Source: Planctomycetota bacterium | GTDB lineage: Bacteria; Planctomycetota; J058; J103 | DNA: 64,000 bases | Reading direction: 5' to 3' | Assembly: GCA_026004615.1 (NCBI GenBank) | Contig: BPJM01000003.1 | Location: forward strand, 1 to 64,000 | The notes under the pieces: model-generated | Told to the model about the DNA's origin: nothing | The model's input: only the letters and a program-made list of their open reading frames with translations | Database searches by the model: none | In this document: one piece after another, positions 1 through 11,484 of the stretch | Layout of the letters: every line of letters begins with the position of its first letter | Numbering within the stretch: position 1 is the stretch's first letter | Made by a program: the position numbers and the translations under genes

Positions 1-5
1 TGCCG

Positions 6-243
6 GTGAGCCGCTACGATCGGGACGTGGAGATCCTGCAGTCGGCCGTCGATCTGGCGGGAACCTACCAGCTGCGCCGCTGCGTGCACTGCCGCGGGAT
101 CAACGTCGAGCCGCAGGCGGTGCGCTGTACCTGGTGCGGGGCGGCGCTGCCCGCGCGCCGGGAGGGGAGTGGGCTCCCGCGCCGCGCTGCTGGGAGCGGC
201 TGCTGCCGCAAGCGGCACCCCGGCCCGCCCGCGCGGGCGCTGA
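6..243 (+). CDS. Possible small zinc-ribbon protein, uncertain ends
   Basis: A GTG start at 6 opens a frame with a clear zinc-ribbon pattern: two CxxC pairs (CVHC and CTWC) separated by about 12 residues, within the first 45 codons. The frame reads on to 1886, but from about 280 it only runs antisense to the histidine kinase, so the real end must be earlier. A one-base slip near 165-175 would lead to a TGA at 241-243 after a short Ala-rich stretch. That would match the extra-base breaks elsewhere in the window but is unproven. The frame is also open to the window edge, so this could be the tail of a longer gene. Function is not recognised. Confidence 0.35.
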
Positions 244-278
244 GGGCCAGCCCCGGCGGCCGCGCTGCCCTGCCGGCC

Positions 279-2887
279 CTATGCCGAGAGCTGCAGTGGC
301 TGGCGCCGCTCGCCCCCGCCGCCGGCCACCACCGGAAAGATCAGCTCGAAGGCGGCCCCGCCTTCCGGGGCATGGGGCTCGGCCCGCACCTGGCCTCCGT
401 GCGCCCGCACCAGGTTGCGCACCGTCATGAGCCCGAGCCCGGTGCCCTGTGCCTTGCCCGCGGTGGCGAACGGTTCGAACAGGCGGTCCGCCATCTCGTC
501 CGGGATCCCGGGGCCGTTGTCCGCCACCCGCAGGTGCAGGCCGCCCTGGCGCACCGCTGCCTTGACCCAGACCGTGCGGCGCCCGCTGGCAGGCGCAGGC
601 TGGCTGCACAGCGCCTCGCGGGCATTGGCGATCAGGTTCTCCAGCGCCCGGTGCACCCGGTCGCGGTCGAGCGGAATCGCAAAGGTGTCGTCGATCGCCA
701 GCTCGCAGCGCAGCTCGATCCCGCTCTGCTCCAGCTCCTGGCGCAGCGGCCGCAGCACCTCGTGGAGGTAGCTGGCGACCTGGGTCGGCTCCAGCACCAG
801 CGGCGGGCTGCCGCCGCGCGCGAAGTCCAGCACCTCCTGCAGCATGCGCCGCAGCCGCGCGGATTCGCTCAGCACCGGCGCGAGCTCCTCGGCGATCTCC
901 TCCGGTGCCGCTCCCTCCAGCGCCGCCTGCCGCGCCAGCTCGGCGTAGCCGACCACCGCCGCGAGCGGGTTCTTCAGATCGTGCACGATCGCGCTCGCCA
1001 TCTGGCCGATCGCCGCCAGCCGGCTCTCGCGCTCGCGCAGCTGCCGCTCCAGCCGCCGCGCCCGCAGCTGCGCCTCGATGCGGGCCCGGAGCTCCCGCAG
1101 CTCGAACGGCTTGGTCAGATAGTCATCGGCCCCGCAGCCCAGTCCCTCCACCACCGCCTCCACCCCTGCCCGGGCGGTCAACAGCACCACCGGCACCGAC
1201 GCCAGCAGCGGCTGCTGCCTGAGCTGGCGGCACAGCTCGTGCCCATCCATGCGCGGCATCATGACGTCGGTCACGATCAGATCGGGCCGGCGGCGGCGCG
1301 CACACTCCAGCGCCTGCAGGCCGTCGGCGGCGGTCTCGACCCGGTAGTGCTCCGCGAGCCCATAGGCGATGAAGGTGCGCAGGTCGGGGTTGTCCTCCAC
1401 CACCAGCACCCGCGGCGCCTCCGGGTCGGCCGGCGGCGGCGGCGGCGGCGGCGCCTCGCCGAGCGGCGCCGCCTCCACATCGGCCAGCAGGGTGCGCTGC
1501 CAGGACTGCTCCTGCAGCCGCTGCGCCGCCAGCGCCTCGATCCGCATCTGCGCCATGCGGTCCTCGCGCCGGCGGGCACGCTGCCGCCGCTCGGGCTGTT
1601 CGGCCGGCGCGCGCGGCAACGCGATGCGGAAGGTGGCGCCACGGCCCGGCTCGCTCTCGAGCTCGATCGCGCCGCCGTGCAGCCGCACCAGCTCCCGCGT
1701 CAGCGACAGCCCCAGGCCCGTGCCCTCGTGCTCGCGCGCCGCCGACCCATCCACCTGGTAAAAACCGCTCGAAGATCCGCTCGTGCTCTTCGGGCGGGAT
1801 GCCGGGCCCGGTGTCGGCCACCTCGAAGAAGACCGCACTCTCGGTCGCCCCGCCGCGCACCACCACCTGCCCGCCCGCCGGCGTGAACTTGAGCGCGTTG
1901 CTCAGCAGGTTGGCGATCATGACTTCGACCTTGTCGGGATCCAAGCGCGAGTCCGGTATGGCCTCCAGCCCCTCGGCGCGCAGCTCGATCCCGCGGCGGG
2001 CGGCCTGCGGGGCGGCGGCCGCCACCGCCTCGGCCACCAGCCGGCCCAGGTTGCCCTCCCCGCAGCTCCAGGCGCAGCCGCCCGGCCTCGGCCTTCGCCA
2101 GCTCGAGCAGCGCATTGACCTGGCGCAACAGCCGCCGGGCGTTGGCCTCCATCGCCGCCAGCACCGCCCGCTCGGCCGACTCGCCCTGCTGCTCGCGCCG
2201 CTGCAACAGCTGCTCGAGCGGTCCCAGGATCATGGTCAGCGGCGTGCGCAGCTCGTGGCTGACATTGGCGAAAAAGCGCGTCTTCGCCTCGTCCAGCTCC
2301 CGCAACTCCTCGTTGGCCCTCTCCACCCGCAGCCGCATGAGCAGGTCGCGCCGGCGGGTGCGCTCGCTGGCCAGGGTCGCCAGGCAGACGAAGACCGAGG
2401 TCCCGGCGAGGAAGAACAGGGGCGAGATCATGGCCCGGGACGGGCCATCCGCGAGCAGGTTGATCACCAGGTAGCCGAGCACGATCAGCCCGCAACACAG
2501 CGCGCTGTCGGCGACTCGCCACGGCATGAAGAAGCCGACGACGAACAGCACGATCATGTTGCCGACGTAATAGTCGCTGCCGAAGCCGCCCAGCAGCGCC
2601 GCCATGAGCGAGATGCCGATCGCGGAGGCGACGATGTAGCCCATGGCGAGCGCGCGCACCACCCGCTGGCCGGCCGGGGTGTAGGTCAGCGCCATGGTCA
2701 GCACGTACAGGCCCAACACCGAAAGCCGGATGAACAGGAACTGCCGGGCGAAGGCGGGTGCGGTCAAGAGGTCGAGGAACCAGAACGCCGGGTAGAGCAC
2801 CATCGCGGCCCAGAGCAAAAACCGCGTCCGGTCCACCCGCAGCCGGTGGCTCTCGGCGGCAAACGCCGCCTCGAAGTTCGGCGGCAC
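279..2887 (-). CDS. Hybrid sensor histidine kinase (kinase-receiver-kinase), frame broken twice
   Basis: Membrane sensor kinase of about 868 residues once two extra bases are removed. The N-terminal 190 residues hold several hydrophobic segments. A HisKA H-box (NVSHELRTPLT, near residue 209) and a HATPase domain with N-box, DTGPGIP and GTGLGL follow. A receiver domain comes next, with VTDVMMPRMDG near residue 537 and a KPF lysine. A second HisKA-like helix (IVHDLKNPL, near residue 634) and a second HATPase (DNGPGIP, GTGLGL) end the protein. Frame breaks lie at the C run 2058-2061 (coding-strand G) and the A run 1760-1764 (coding-strand T); each is one base too long. The GTG start at 2887 is tentative. 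The cognate output is not visible, and the stimulus is unknown. Confidence 0.85.
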
Positions 2888-3012
2888 GCTCAGCTCGGGC
2901 CGTTGCGCCGCTACCTGCCCTGCCCGCGCTCGCGCTCACATTCCCCGCCCTCGTGTCCCGCCGCGCCCGCGCCCCGCCGCTCCCCGCCCCCCGGGGGCCG
3001 GCGAGCGGCGCC

Positions 3013-6000
3013 TCAGCGGCGGGCGTGGATGATCACCGCCGCCGGCGGCGAGCCGAACGCCTCGAAGGCATGCACCTCCGAGAAGCCCGCCTCGCGCACC
3101 AGCTCGGCCAGCCCCGGGCCGTCGTAGAACACGAACCGCCCGTCGTCTTCCAGCTCGATCAGCTTGCCGACCATGCTGGCGAAGCGCCGCAGCGCCACCA
3201 GCTTGCGCTCCGCCTCGCCGCCTCCGCCCGCGGCCGCCTCCCCCTGCGCCTGGCGCCGCAGCAACTCCGCCTCGTCGCGGTACAGCTTGGAGGGGTCGAA
3301 GTTGCGCCGCGGCGAGGAGAGCACCAGCGTGCCGCCGGGCCTGAGCACCCGGTGCATCTCGCGCAGCGCCGCCAGCGGGTCGTACAGATACGAGATCACC
3401 AGCGAGCAGCCCAGGCGATCGAAGCTGTGCGCCGCGAACGGCAGCTCCAGCCGCCGCGTCGCGCCCTTGAACCGCAGCCGCTCCAGCCGTAGCTCGTCGG
3501 TGCTCGCCGGCGGCCAGGCTGCGCCCGGCTTGAGGTCGTCCGGCAGCGGCTCGCCGGCCACGAACCGCGCGGCGCGCCCCAGCTCCAGCACCACCGCCAC
3601 CTCCTCCGGCTCCAGGCTCGGGCACAGCTGCTGGAGCCGCGCCGCGGTGCTCGGCCGGCCGCGCAGTATCGCGTGCAGCTCCTTGCCGTAGTGCGCGGCG
3701 AGCTTGCGCGCGGTGCGCACGTCGAAGCCCTCGACTCGCTCGGCCAGCGCCTCGACGCCGTGCAACCGCCCCGCCAGGAAGTCCGCCACCGGGGCCAGGC
3801 GCGAGACCTCGAGATCCGCCACCACCCCCGCGCAGCTCGGGGACCGCTCCGCCCCGGCGGGCGTAGTGCGCGCGCAGCTTCTGCTCGGTGCGCGCGACCG
3901 CCTCGGGCACCAGGTCGACGAAGGTGATCGAGGCCGGCGCCCGCCCCTGCTCATAGGCCTCGGCCAGCGCCAGCGCCAGGTTGCCGGTGCCGCAGCCGAA
4001 GTCCGCCAGCGCCTCGCCCGGCTGGGGATCGAGCAGCTCCACGTGCCGCGCCAGAAACTCGCGGTAATCCGGGTGATCGAGCAGCACGTCGTAGCCGAGA
4101 TCGCCCTCGTGCTCGCCGAACAGGTGGTCGTGCCAGAAGCCTGCCGCATCGGCCAGCTCCAGCCGCTGCACCCGGGCCCACTCCGCCTCGCTCTGCCGCT
4201 GGAAGCGCGCCAGGTCCGGATCGCGCGCCGGCCGATCCTGCCCGAAGATGTGCTTGGCGACCGATTCGCTGACCAGCTTGAAGACCTCGATCGCCTCCGG
4301 ACCGCTCTTGAGCACGTGCCCGGTCGGCAGCTCGAAGACCTCGCGCACCCCGCCGCCCGGCGCCGCCAGCATCTCGCGCACCCGCGAGGCGGTCACCCAG
4401 TAGTCGTACTGGCCCAGGATCCACACGATCGGCATCGCGAGCCGCGCCACGTCGCGCCGCGCCTCCTCCAGGAAGGCGAGCCCGTCCTGCATGGTCTGGC
4501 CATACAGCCGGTCGGGGTTCATCGGGCGGCCGTGGATCAGCAGCGGCGCGGCGCGCTCCCCCCGCCGGTAGACTTCGAACAGATCGAGCCCGGCCAGGTA
4601 GTTGCGCAGCATGTCCTGGGCGTCGGGACAGCCATACGGCGCCACCCACAGGTCCACCGGCGGCAGCTCCGCAGAGCGCAGCGCATACCGCGCGCTGATC
4701 GAGGAGAGCGAGCAGCTCACCAGCACGCGCGCCCGCGGGCGGAAGCGGCGCTCAAGGTAGTGCAGCGAGGCCTCGATATCCGCCGCCATGTCGCTGAAGG
4801 TCCAGTTGAAGTAGGGCTGGCCTCTGGCCACCTGTTCGGCATCCGCGGTGCTCTCGCCGACCACGTGGCAGGCATCGAAGCGCAGCACCACCACCCGCCT
4901 GCCCTCCGCGCCGAGGTCATCGATGAGGGTACGGGCGAGCAGCCCGAACACCTCCTTGCGCTTGAGGAAGGCCGGCGCGATGACGATCGCCACGTCCGCC
5001 GGCGATCCGTCCCCGCCGGTCTCGAAGTTGGCATCGACGATGGCGGCGACCGTGCGCCCGAGCCGGTTGCGGTAGCGCACGACCTCCACCTCGGGCGCGC
5101 TGGGGCTGCCGGCGCGAGCCGCCCACCGGCCCCACAGCCGGGTGCCGAGCCCGCGCAGCGCGCGCCACAGCCCCGGCCCCAAGCCGGTGCGCGCCGGCCG
5201 CCGCACCACGGCCGGCGCGCTCTGGCGCTGCCCTGCGGCCCCCTGCGGATCGCCCCCCGCCGCCGCGCCGGCCTGCGCCGCCGTCTCCTCGAGCTCGAAG
5301 TGCAGCCCGGCGCGCAGCGCCCCACTGCTGCTACCGGTCACGTAGCGCACGGTGGCGCCCGCCACGCGGCGCTGTCCCTCGGCGGTGTGCAGCCAGAAGG
5401 GCGGCAGCCGCATGCCGGGCAACAGCGCCACCTCGCCGTGCAGCCGCACCGAGGCGCCGCGCTCGCTGAGATCGAGCACCGAAAGCCGCAGCCGGCCGCC
5501 AGGGCGCCAGGGCGCCTCGAGCTCGCACCAGGCGCCTTCGGCCTGCGCGCGGCGGCTGGTGCGCCGTTCCGTCAGGTAGATCCGCTCCGGCACCAGCAAC
5601 ACCGGCCGCAGGCCTGGCTCGGGCACCAGAGCCTCGAAGGCGTAGTGCAGCGGCGGATCGGCGAAGACCAGATAGACCGCCCCGGTCGCCGGCCCGAGCG
5701 GCCGCCGGAGCCCGCCCAGTCGCATCGCCGGCAGCTCGCGGCCGGCGACCGGCACCGCGAGCAGCTCGGCGATCCACGCCCTGGCCGGCTTGAAGCCGCG
5801 CCCGGGCTCGATCACATGGACCTCCAGCCGGCGCTCGGCGGCGGTCCGCACCACCGCCTGGATCTCCTCCGGCTCGGCCAGCGGCAGCAGGTTGCCCGGG
5901 ACCAGGTCACCGAGCGCGCGTTGCACGCGCACGATCGCCTCGTCCATCTCGTAGAACCCGGCGTAGCTGCGCAGCCGCGAGCGATCGCGCGCCGACAGGT

Positions 6001-6484
6001 CCTCGAAACGCACCCCGATCCCGGTGGCGCTGGTGCGCACCACGCGCGCTCCGAGCCGGATCGGCTTGGGATCGGTGGGCAGCACCAGCTCCAGGCCCAG
6101 CCGCGTGCCGGCGAGCACCGCCGCTTCGGTACGGATGAAGGCCCCGTCCCCGCTGAGGTCGGTCGCCGCAGCCTGCCCCCCCAGCGCTGGCCCCTCGAGC
6201 ACCCGCACTGCGGCGAGCGTGCGGCGGCGCGGCGAACGGCGCTCCTCTGCGTCGCGGCCCGCCGTCCACGCGGTGCCGCCCGGCGGCGTGTCCAGCGCCA
6301 GCGACGTCCCTGCACCTCGTCCTGGCCACTCGACCGGCCCCGCCTGCCCGGCCCCCGGCGGGCGGCGGTGCTCCTCCGCGCCGCGCGCGCTGCGGCCCCC
6401 ATGACGTCCTGGCGCCCCGCGCCAGCCGCCCGAGCCGTGTCCCTCTTCGCGATGCTCGCCCCGCATCTCCGTCGTCGCGCTCAT
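3013..6484 (-). CDS. PilZ-PilZ-LuxD-like hydrolase-methyltransferase fusion, one frame break
   Basis: About 1156 residues. A first PilZ-like domain carries RRSPRR (near residue 83) and DLSGDG (near 110). A YcgR-N-like region at about 200-300 precedes a second PilZ domain with RRTSRR (near 307) and DLSERG (near 338). These RxxxR and D/NxSxxG motifs bind cyclic di-GMP in known PilZ proteins. Residues about 440-780 resemble the LuxD family of acyl hydrolases: a SCSLSS nucleophile elbow near 592, an acid in GQYDYW near 695 and a His in TGHVL near 722. The C-terminus is a SAM methyltransferase (DFGCGTG near 830, VLRPGG near 1047) with a roughly 100-residue insertion. One extra base lies in the C run 3825-3829. 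I chose the ATG at 6484, because a longer reading would overlap the divergent nfeD gene. Substrates are unknown. Confidence 0.75.
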
Positions 6485-6797
6485 CCGCCCTTCAGGTCCG
6501 ACCCCGGCTGCGGGCCTTGCGGCCGCTGGAGCGGGCGGCGACACGACACTGCACGGCGCCACGCTCCCAGCCCCTCTTCTGCTCATATCGGCAGCCAGAG
6601 CCGGGTGCCTCTCCTCAGCTCCCGGTTTGCCTTCGGGTTGCCGCCGTGCCCGCCCCCCGGTCACGGCGCGGCCTGGCGGGCCACTTCTGCCTTTGCGACC
6701 CCATGCGTCGGCGCTTGAGCCCGGCAGCGGGCTGGCACCCTGGTTGCGCAGGAGCGGGCGCGGCGGGTACATTGCAGCCAGCGCGGAGGAGGCTCTC

Positions 6798-8369
6798 ATG
6801 CTCGCTCGGATGCGCCTGCCGATCTGTATGGCGGTGCTGCTGCTCGGGGCGGCGCTCGGGACGGCGGCCGATACCGCTCCGCCCCCGGCTCCTGCCGCCC
6901 GCCCCCTCGCCGCCGCGCTGATCACCGTGCACGGCGAGGTCGACGAGGTCATGGCGGCGATCTTCCAGCGCCAGGTCGACCAGGCGCTCGCCGGCGGGGC
7001 CGAGCTGCTGGTGCTCGATCTGGATACCTGGGGCGGAGGGCTACATCCGGCCTACGAGATGACGGATACGCTGTTGCACCTGCCGCCGCACGTGCGCACG
7101 ATCGCCTTCGTCTCGCGCAAGGCGATCTCCGCCGGCGCCATGCTGGCGCTGGCGTGCAACGCCATCGCCATGGCGCCCAACACCAGGCTCGGCGACTGCG
7201 AGCCGATCCTGGTCGCCGGCGGCGAGATCCGGACCGGCCCGGAGAAGATCATCTCGCCGCTGCGCAGCGACTTCCGCAACTTCGCCGAGCGCAACGGCTA
7301 TCCCGAGGCGCTGGCGGTCGCCATGGTCGACAAGCAGCACGAGGTGCTGCGGGTGCGGCTGGCGCCGGAGGGCCTGGATCTGTCCGACGAGCAGCAGCGC
7401 GCCCGCGCCGCAGAACGGGCCGAGGTGGTGTACGTCCAGGCCAGCGAGCTGGAGCAGTGGCCGCCCGACAAGCGCTTCCGCGTGCTGGAACGCGAGACCG
7501 TGGTGCGCGAGGGCGAGCTGCTCACCCTGAACCATACCCGCGCCCAGGAATACGGCTTTGCCCGCTGGATCGCGCGCGACCTCGACGAGCTGGTGGGGCT
7601 GCTCGCCGCCGAGTACGGACGCCCGCTCGCGCTCGCGCGGTTGGAACTCGGCCCCTGGGAGGCGTTCGTCCGGTTCCTGACCGGCCCCATGCACGGCTTC
7701 CTCATGTTCGTCGGAGTGCTGGGGCTCATGATCGAGTTCTACCACCCGGGGCTGATCGTGCCGGGCGCGGTGGGACTTGCCTGCCTGGCGCTGGCATTCT
7801 TCGGCTCGCACCTGCTCGGGCTGGTAGGCGTGGTCGATGTGCTGCTGCTGGTGGTGGGGGTGGGGCTGTTGCTGGTGGAGCTGCTGGTGCTGCCGGGCTT
7901 CGGGCTGGCGGGCGTGCTCGGGCTGCTGTCGGTGGCGGCGGGGCTGCTGCTCATGCGACAGCCGTTCGTGGTGCCCGAGAGCCCGCTCGAGATGGAGCAG
8001 TTCCTGGACAACCTGAAGGGGTTCGGGTTGGGGCTGGCGGCGCTGGTGCTGCTGTTCGCCGCCATCGTGCGGCTGCTGCCGAAGAGCCCCTGGCTGAGCC
8101 AACTGGTGCTGCAGGGCAGCCAGCGGGTGGAGAACGGCTATTCCGTCGCCTCCCCGGCCCGCGTCGCGCTGATCGGGCGGGTCGGCCGCGCGCTCACCCC
8201 GCTGCGGCCGGCGGGCAAGGTGGAGCTGGGCGAGGAGGTCGTGGACGCGGTCGCGGAGGGCGAGATGCTCGATCCGGGCACCGAGGTCGAGATCATCGAT
8301 ACGGATGCCAACCGGGTGCTCGTGCGCCGGCATGGCGGCGGCAGCGCTGGCGGGGAGAGCCAGGCATGA
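6798..8369 (+). CDS. NfeD1b-type membrane-bound serine protease (ClpP class)
   Basis: 523 residues starting at an ATG preceded by GGAGGAGG. A signal peptide or anchor (residues about 5-25) leads into a ClpP/crotonase-fold domain. The likely nucleophile serine is in ISAGAML and the candidate general-base lysine in VDKQHEV. Four to five hydrophobic segments follow around residues 295-450, then a C-terminal NfeD OB-fold domain ([14 protein letters not shown], then [12 protein letters not shown]). Full-length NfeD proteases of this kind are linked to flotillin and stomatin partners and cleave membrane-protein tails. The stop overlaps the next start as ATGA, and floA lies two genes downstream, so the genes are very probably co-transcribed and co-translated. 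The substrate is not known. Confidence 0.88.
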   Translation: MLARMRLPICMAVLLLGAALGTAADTAPPPAPAARPLAAALITVHGEVDEVMAAIFQRQVDQALAGGAELLVLDLDTWGGGLHPAYEMTDTLLHLPPHVRTIAFVSRKAISAGAMLALACNAIAMAPNTRLGDCEPILVAGGEIRTGPEKIISPLRSDFRNFAERNGYPEALAVAMVDKQHEVLRVRLAPEGLDLSDEQQRARAAERAEVVYVQASELEQWPPDKRFRVLERETVVREGELLTLNHTRAQEYGFARWIARDLDELVGLLAAEYGRPLALARLELGPWEAFVRFLTGPMHGFLMFVGVLGLMIEFYHPGLIVPGAVGLACLALAFFGSHLLGLVGVVDVLLLVVGVGLLLVELLVLPGFGLAGVLGLLSVAAGLLLMRQPFVVPESPLEMEQFLDNLKGFGLGLAALVLLFAAIVRLLPKSPWLSQLVLQGSQRVENGYSVASPARVALIGRVGRALTPLRPAGKVELGEEVVDAVAEGEMLDPGTEVEIIDTDANRVLVRRHGGGSAGGESQA

Positions 8370-8818
8370 GCCCGGCGCTGCTGATCCTGCTCTACCTGGT
8401 GGGCTTCGCGCTGGTGCTGGTGGAGCTGGTCACCCCGGGCGTGATCGTGGGCCTGCTCGGGCTGGGTTGCCTGGGCGGTGCGATCTATCTCACCTTCGTG
8501 CACCATGGACTGTGGAGCGGGCTGGGGGCCTCGGCGGTGGTCGCGCTCGGCCTGCTGGCGGTGGTGTTGTATGCGCTGCGGCGGCTGACGACGACCGAGG
8601 TGCAGGATCCCCACCGCGGCTATACCGTCGCCGATCCGCGCCTGCAGGAACTGCTGGGGGCGGAGGGCATCACCGCCACGCCCTGCCGGCCGAGCGGGGT
8701 CTGCACGATCGGCGGCCGCCGCGTCGATGTGGTGACGCGCGGCGAGATGCTGGAGCCAGGGGTGCGGGTGCGCGTGATCGACACCAGCGGCAACCGCGTG
8801 GTGGTCAAGGCGATCTGA
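8366..8818 (+). CDS. Short NfeD family protein
   Basis: 150 residues. The ATG overlaps the stop of the preceding protease gene (ATGA), implying translational coupling. Two or three N-terminal hydrophobic helices (residues about 3-75) are followed by a soluble OB-fold of the NfeD type. The fold is marked by [20 protein letters not shown] and [12 protein letters not shown]. Short NfeD proteins are typically encoded next to FloA-type flotillins and are thought to act with them in membrane microdomains. Here floA starts 47 bases downstream, which fits. Confidence 0.85.
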   Translation: MSPALLILLYLVGFALVLVELVTPGVIVGLLGLGCLGGAIYLTFVHHGLWSGLGASAVVALGLLAVVLYALRRLTTTEVQDPHRGYTVADPRLQELLGAEGITATPCRPSGVCTIGGRRVDVVTRGEMLEPGVRVRVIDTSGNRVVVKAI

Positions 8819-8865
8819 AGGCACCCGCCGTCCGGGGCAGGCCTGAATCTGGGGGAGAGCACGGC

Positions 8866-9962
8866 ATGATCAATCTCGGGTGGGCGATGCTGGGCACGGG
8901 GCTGCTGGCGGCGCGACGGCCCGAGCCTTCGCCGGCGATCGACTGGAACATGCTCAAGGAGGTGGGCCAGTGGGTGGCCATCGTCGCCATCGGCCTGGTG
9001 GCGCTGGTGGTGGCGCTGGCGTTCTTCGCCTATGGCTCGCTGTGGCTCAGGGCGCTGCTGTCGGGCTGCCGGGTCAAGCTCTTGAGCCTGGTCGGCATGC
9101 GGCTGCGGCGGGTCGATCCCAAGATCATCGTGGACGCCCGCATCATGACGACCAAGGCGGGGCTCCCCATCGAGACCGATGCGCTGGAGACCCACTACCT
9201 GGCGCGCGGCAACGTGCTGCGGGTCTGCCAGGCGCTGGTCGCCGCATCCAAGGCGAACATCAAGCTCAGCTACGAGCGCGCGTGCGCGATCGACCTGGCC
9301 GGGCGCGACGTGCTGGACGCGGTCAGACGTGCGGTGCAGCCCAAGGTCATCGACGTGCCGACCCGGCACTCGGGCGCCACGTCGAGCGGTGGCAAGGACG
9401 GCATCCAGCTGCGCGCCATGGCGCGCGTGACCGTGCGCACGAACATCGACCGGCTGGTGGGCGGCGCCACCGAGGAGACGATCATCGCGCGCGTCGGCGA
9501 GGGCATCGTCTCGCACGATCGGCTCGGCGGAATCCCACAAGGCGGTGCTGGAAAACCCCGACCGCATCTCGAAGACCGTGCTCGACAAGGGACTGGACGC
9601 CGGCACGGCGTTCGAGATCCTCTCGATCGACATCGCCGACGTCGACGTGGGCGAGAACATCGGCGCCAAGCTGCAGACCGACCAGGCGGAGGCCGACCTC
9701 AAGCGTCGCGCAGGCCAAGGCCGAGGAGCGGCGCGCGATGGCGGTGGCGCGCGAGCAGGAGATGCGCGCCGAGGTGGAGGCCAATCGCGCCAAGCTGGTG
9801 CTCGCCGAGGCGGAGGTGCCCAAGGCCATCGCCCAGGCGCTGCGCGAGGGCAACCTCGGCGTCATGGACTACCTGCACATCCGCAACATCGAAGCGGACA
9901 CCCGCATGCGGCGCGGCATCGCCGGGGAGGAGGGCCCGGCGCGCCCGGGCACGGGCGGCTGA
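8866..9962 (+). CDS. floA: FloA flotillin-like membrane scaffold, frame broken twice
   Basis: About 364 residues after removing two extra bases. A TM hairpin segment (residues about 25-65) is followed by the SPFH/FloA core: [18 protein letters not shown] and then [20 protein letters not shown]. The C-terminal part is the typical FloA coiled coil with [20 protein letters not shown] and a final [11 protein letters not shown]. The first break is TCG-C-ACG at about 9513-9516 and the second is AAG-C-GTC at about 9703-9706. Each joins two halves that align continuously with the family. The start is an ATG after GGGGGAGAG. FloA forms membrane-microdomain scaffolds, and its position after two nfeD genes is the standard context. 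Confidence 0.88.
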
Positions 9963-10037
9963 GCAGGAGCAGCGCTCGAGGGCGCGCCGCTGGCGCCGGT
10001 GCGCGAGCACGCGCCCGGCAGGTGAGGGAGAGGGCCC

Positions 10038-10751
10038 GTGGCGGGAGCGGCGACGGCGGTTGTGCTCGCGGTGCTCGGCCTGCAGCCCGGCGAGCTGATC
10101 GAGTACATCGTCTACGTCATCTTCTTCCTGGTCATGGCCTTCGGCGGCTGGATCAAGCAGCGCGCCGAGGCCTCCCAGCAGCGGCGCCGCACCGCGACAC
10201 CGGCGCCCGGCGGCGAGCCCTCGCGCGCGCCGGAGCAGGCCGCCCCGGCGCCGCAGGACGAACGGGCCGAGGAGGTGGTGCAGCGCGCCGAGAAGGCGCT
10301 GCGGCGCCTGCTCGGCCTGCCCGAGGCGCCCGCCGGCGAGGCCCCTGCCCCGGCTTCCGCCCCTGGCGCGGAGCACCAGAGCCCGGCCGCGGCTGCTCCG
10401 GTGGGAGCGCCTCCGCCAGCGGCGCGCGACCCGGCCAGTGCTGCCCACCGGCGCCGCCCGCAGCTGGCAGCCCATCGCCCGCGCCGGCGGCCCCGCGCCG
10501 AGCTCGCCCCCTCGCCGCCAGCGCCTTCCGCGCCGCCGCCGGCTCCGGCCAGCGCTCCGCCCCATGGTGCCCAGGCACCGCCGGCGCCGATCGGCCCGAG
10601 CCGCACCAGCACGGCCGCCTCGCGCTCGGCCCGCGAGCTGTTGCCCGCGGCCGTGGCGGCGCGCCTCAGTCCTGCCCAGCGGCTGTTCGTGGGCAGTGTC
10701 GTCTTCGCGCGCCCCGATCCGCGGCTACCTCCATGGCGGCGCGGGCGCTGA
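10038..10751 (+). CDS. Hypothetical protein, one TM segment and low-complexity tail
   Basis: 237 residues from a GTG 75 bases after floA. It has a hydrophobic segment around residues 14-38 ([14 protein letters not shown]) followed by a long Ala/Pro/Arg-rich linker, probably disordered. A short final helix reads [18 protein letters not shown] do not recognise a family. Its place directly behind floA and the single membrane anchor suggest a membrane-associated accessory of the flotillin operon, but this is inference. The last 15 residues could change if another single-base error lies near 10710. Confidence 0.6.
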   Translation: MAGAATAVVLAVLGLQPGELIEYIVYVIFFLVMAFGGWIKQRAEASQQRRRTATPAPGGEPSRAPEQAAPAPQDERAEEVVQRAEKALRRLLGLPEAPAGEAPAPASAPGAEHQSPAAAAPVGAPPPAARDPASAAHRRRPQLAAHRPRRRPRAELAPSPPAPSAPPPAPASAPPHGAQAPPAPIGPSRTSTAASRSARELLPAAVAARLSPAQRLFVGSVVFARPDPRLPPWRRGR

Positions 10752-10786
10752 CAACCCGCACACCGTCCACGGCTACAGGAGCGGCC

Positions 10787-11443
10787 ATGTGCGCAGCGGT
10801 CTTCTTAGTCCGTCCCGCCGGCGGCGCGGCGCCAGCGCGCCCTCGGGGAGGCGGCGGCGCAACCGCGCGGGCGCGCCCGCGCCGGGCCGCGCCCGGCAGG
10901 GGCGGCGGGCTGTTGCTCGCCACCGCGCTCGGGTTCGCGCTGCTGGGGTGCGCCGGCATTCGCGACGCGCGCCAGCTGCCCGCCCCGCCGGAAGCCAGCG
11001 GCGCCGGCGAGGCGGCGAGCGCAGCCGCCAGCCCCAGGCTCGGCGGTTTCACCAAGGTGGTGGTCAGCGGCCGCACCCCGCGCGAGGACCTCAAGCCGCT
11101 GACCCTGCAGCTCAAGCAGACCCTGGCCTCGCGGCTGCTGGCGCAGGGGCTGTTCCCCGAGGTCGCACAGGCGAGCGGCGATGACGACGCCTCGTACGAA
11201 CTGTGCCTGCGCGTGCGCGTGATCGACGGCCGGCACGTACCCGATGGGCAGCGCCGCTACTCCAAGGTGCTCAGCCGGCGCGCCTGGCTGCTCGCCCACG
11301 TGATCATCTTCGATGCCCGCCGGCGCGTGCTCCACCGCTTCGAGGTGCGCGGCGAGCCCTCGCTCCTCTCGGATGCCACCACCGAGGATGCGGTCGAGGA
11401 CGCGGTGAGCAAGGTCGTGCAGTACGTAGCGGCACACCGCTAG
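10787..11443 (+). CDS. Putative lipoprotein (DUF4410-like)
   Basis: 218 residues from an ATG with GGAGC just upstream. An Arg-rich N-terminus, a hydrophobic stretch and a lipobox (FALLGC) at about residue 50 indicate a lipoprotein, with an unusually long pre-signal region. The start may therefore lie further downstream. The mature part has the alternating strand pattern of DUF4410 proteins: [11 protein letters not shown], then a [12 protein letters not shown] strand, and a C-terminal helix containing [13 protein letters not shown]. Function is unknown. It sits between the floA operon and a lipase-maturation-factor-like gene on the same strand. Confidence 0.65.
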   Translation: MCAAVFLVRPAGGAAPARPRGGGGATARARPRRAAPGRGGGLLLATALGFALLGCAGIRDARQLPAPPEASGAGEAASAAASPRLGGFTKVVVSGRTPREDLKPLTLQLKQTLASRLLAQGLFPEVAQASGDDDASYELCLRVRVIDGRHVPDGQRRYSKVLSRRAWLLAHVIIFDARRRVLHRFEVRGEPSLLSDATTEDAVEDAVSKVVQYVAAHR

Positions 11444-11484
11444 GCAGGCGATGGCGGGCTGTTCGCCCCGGGCGCAGCAGCGGC

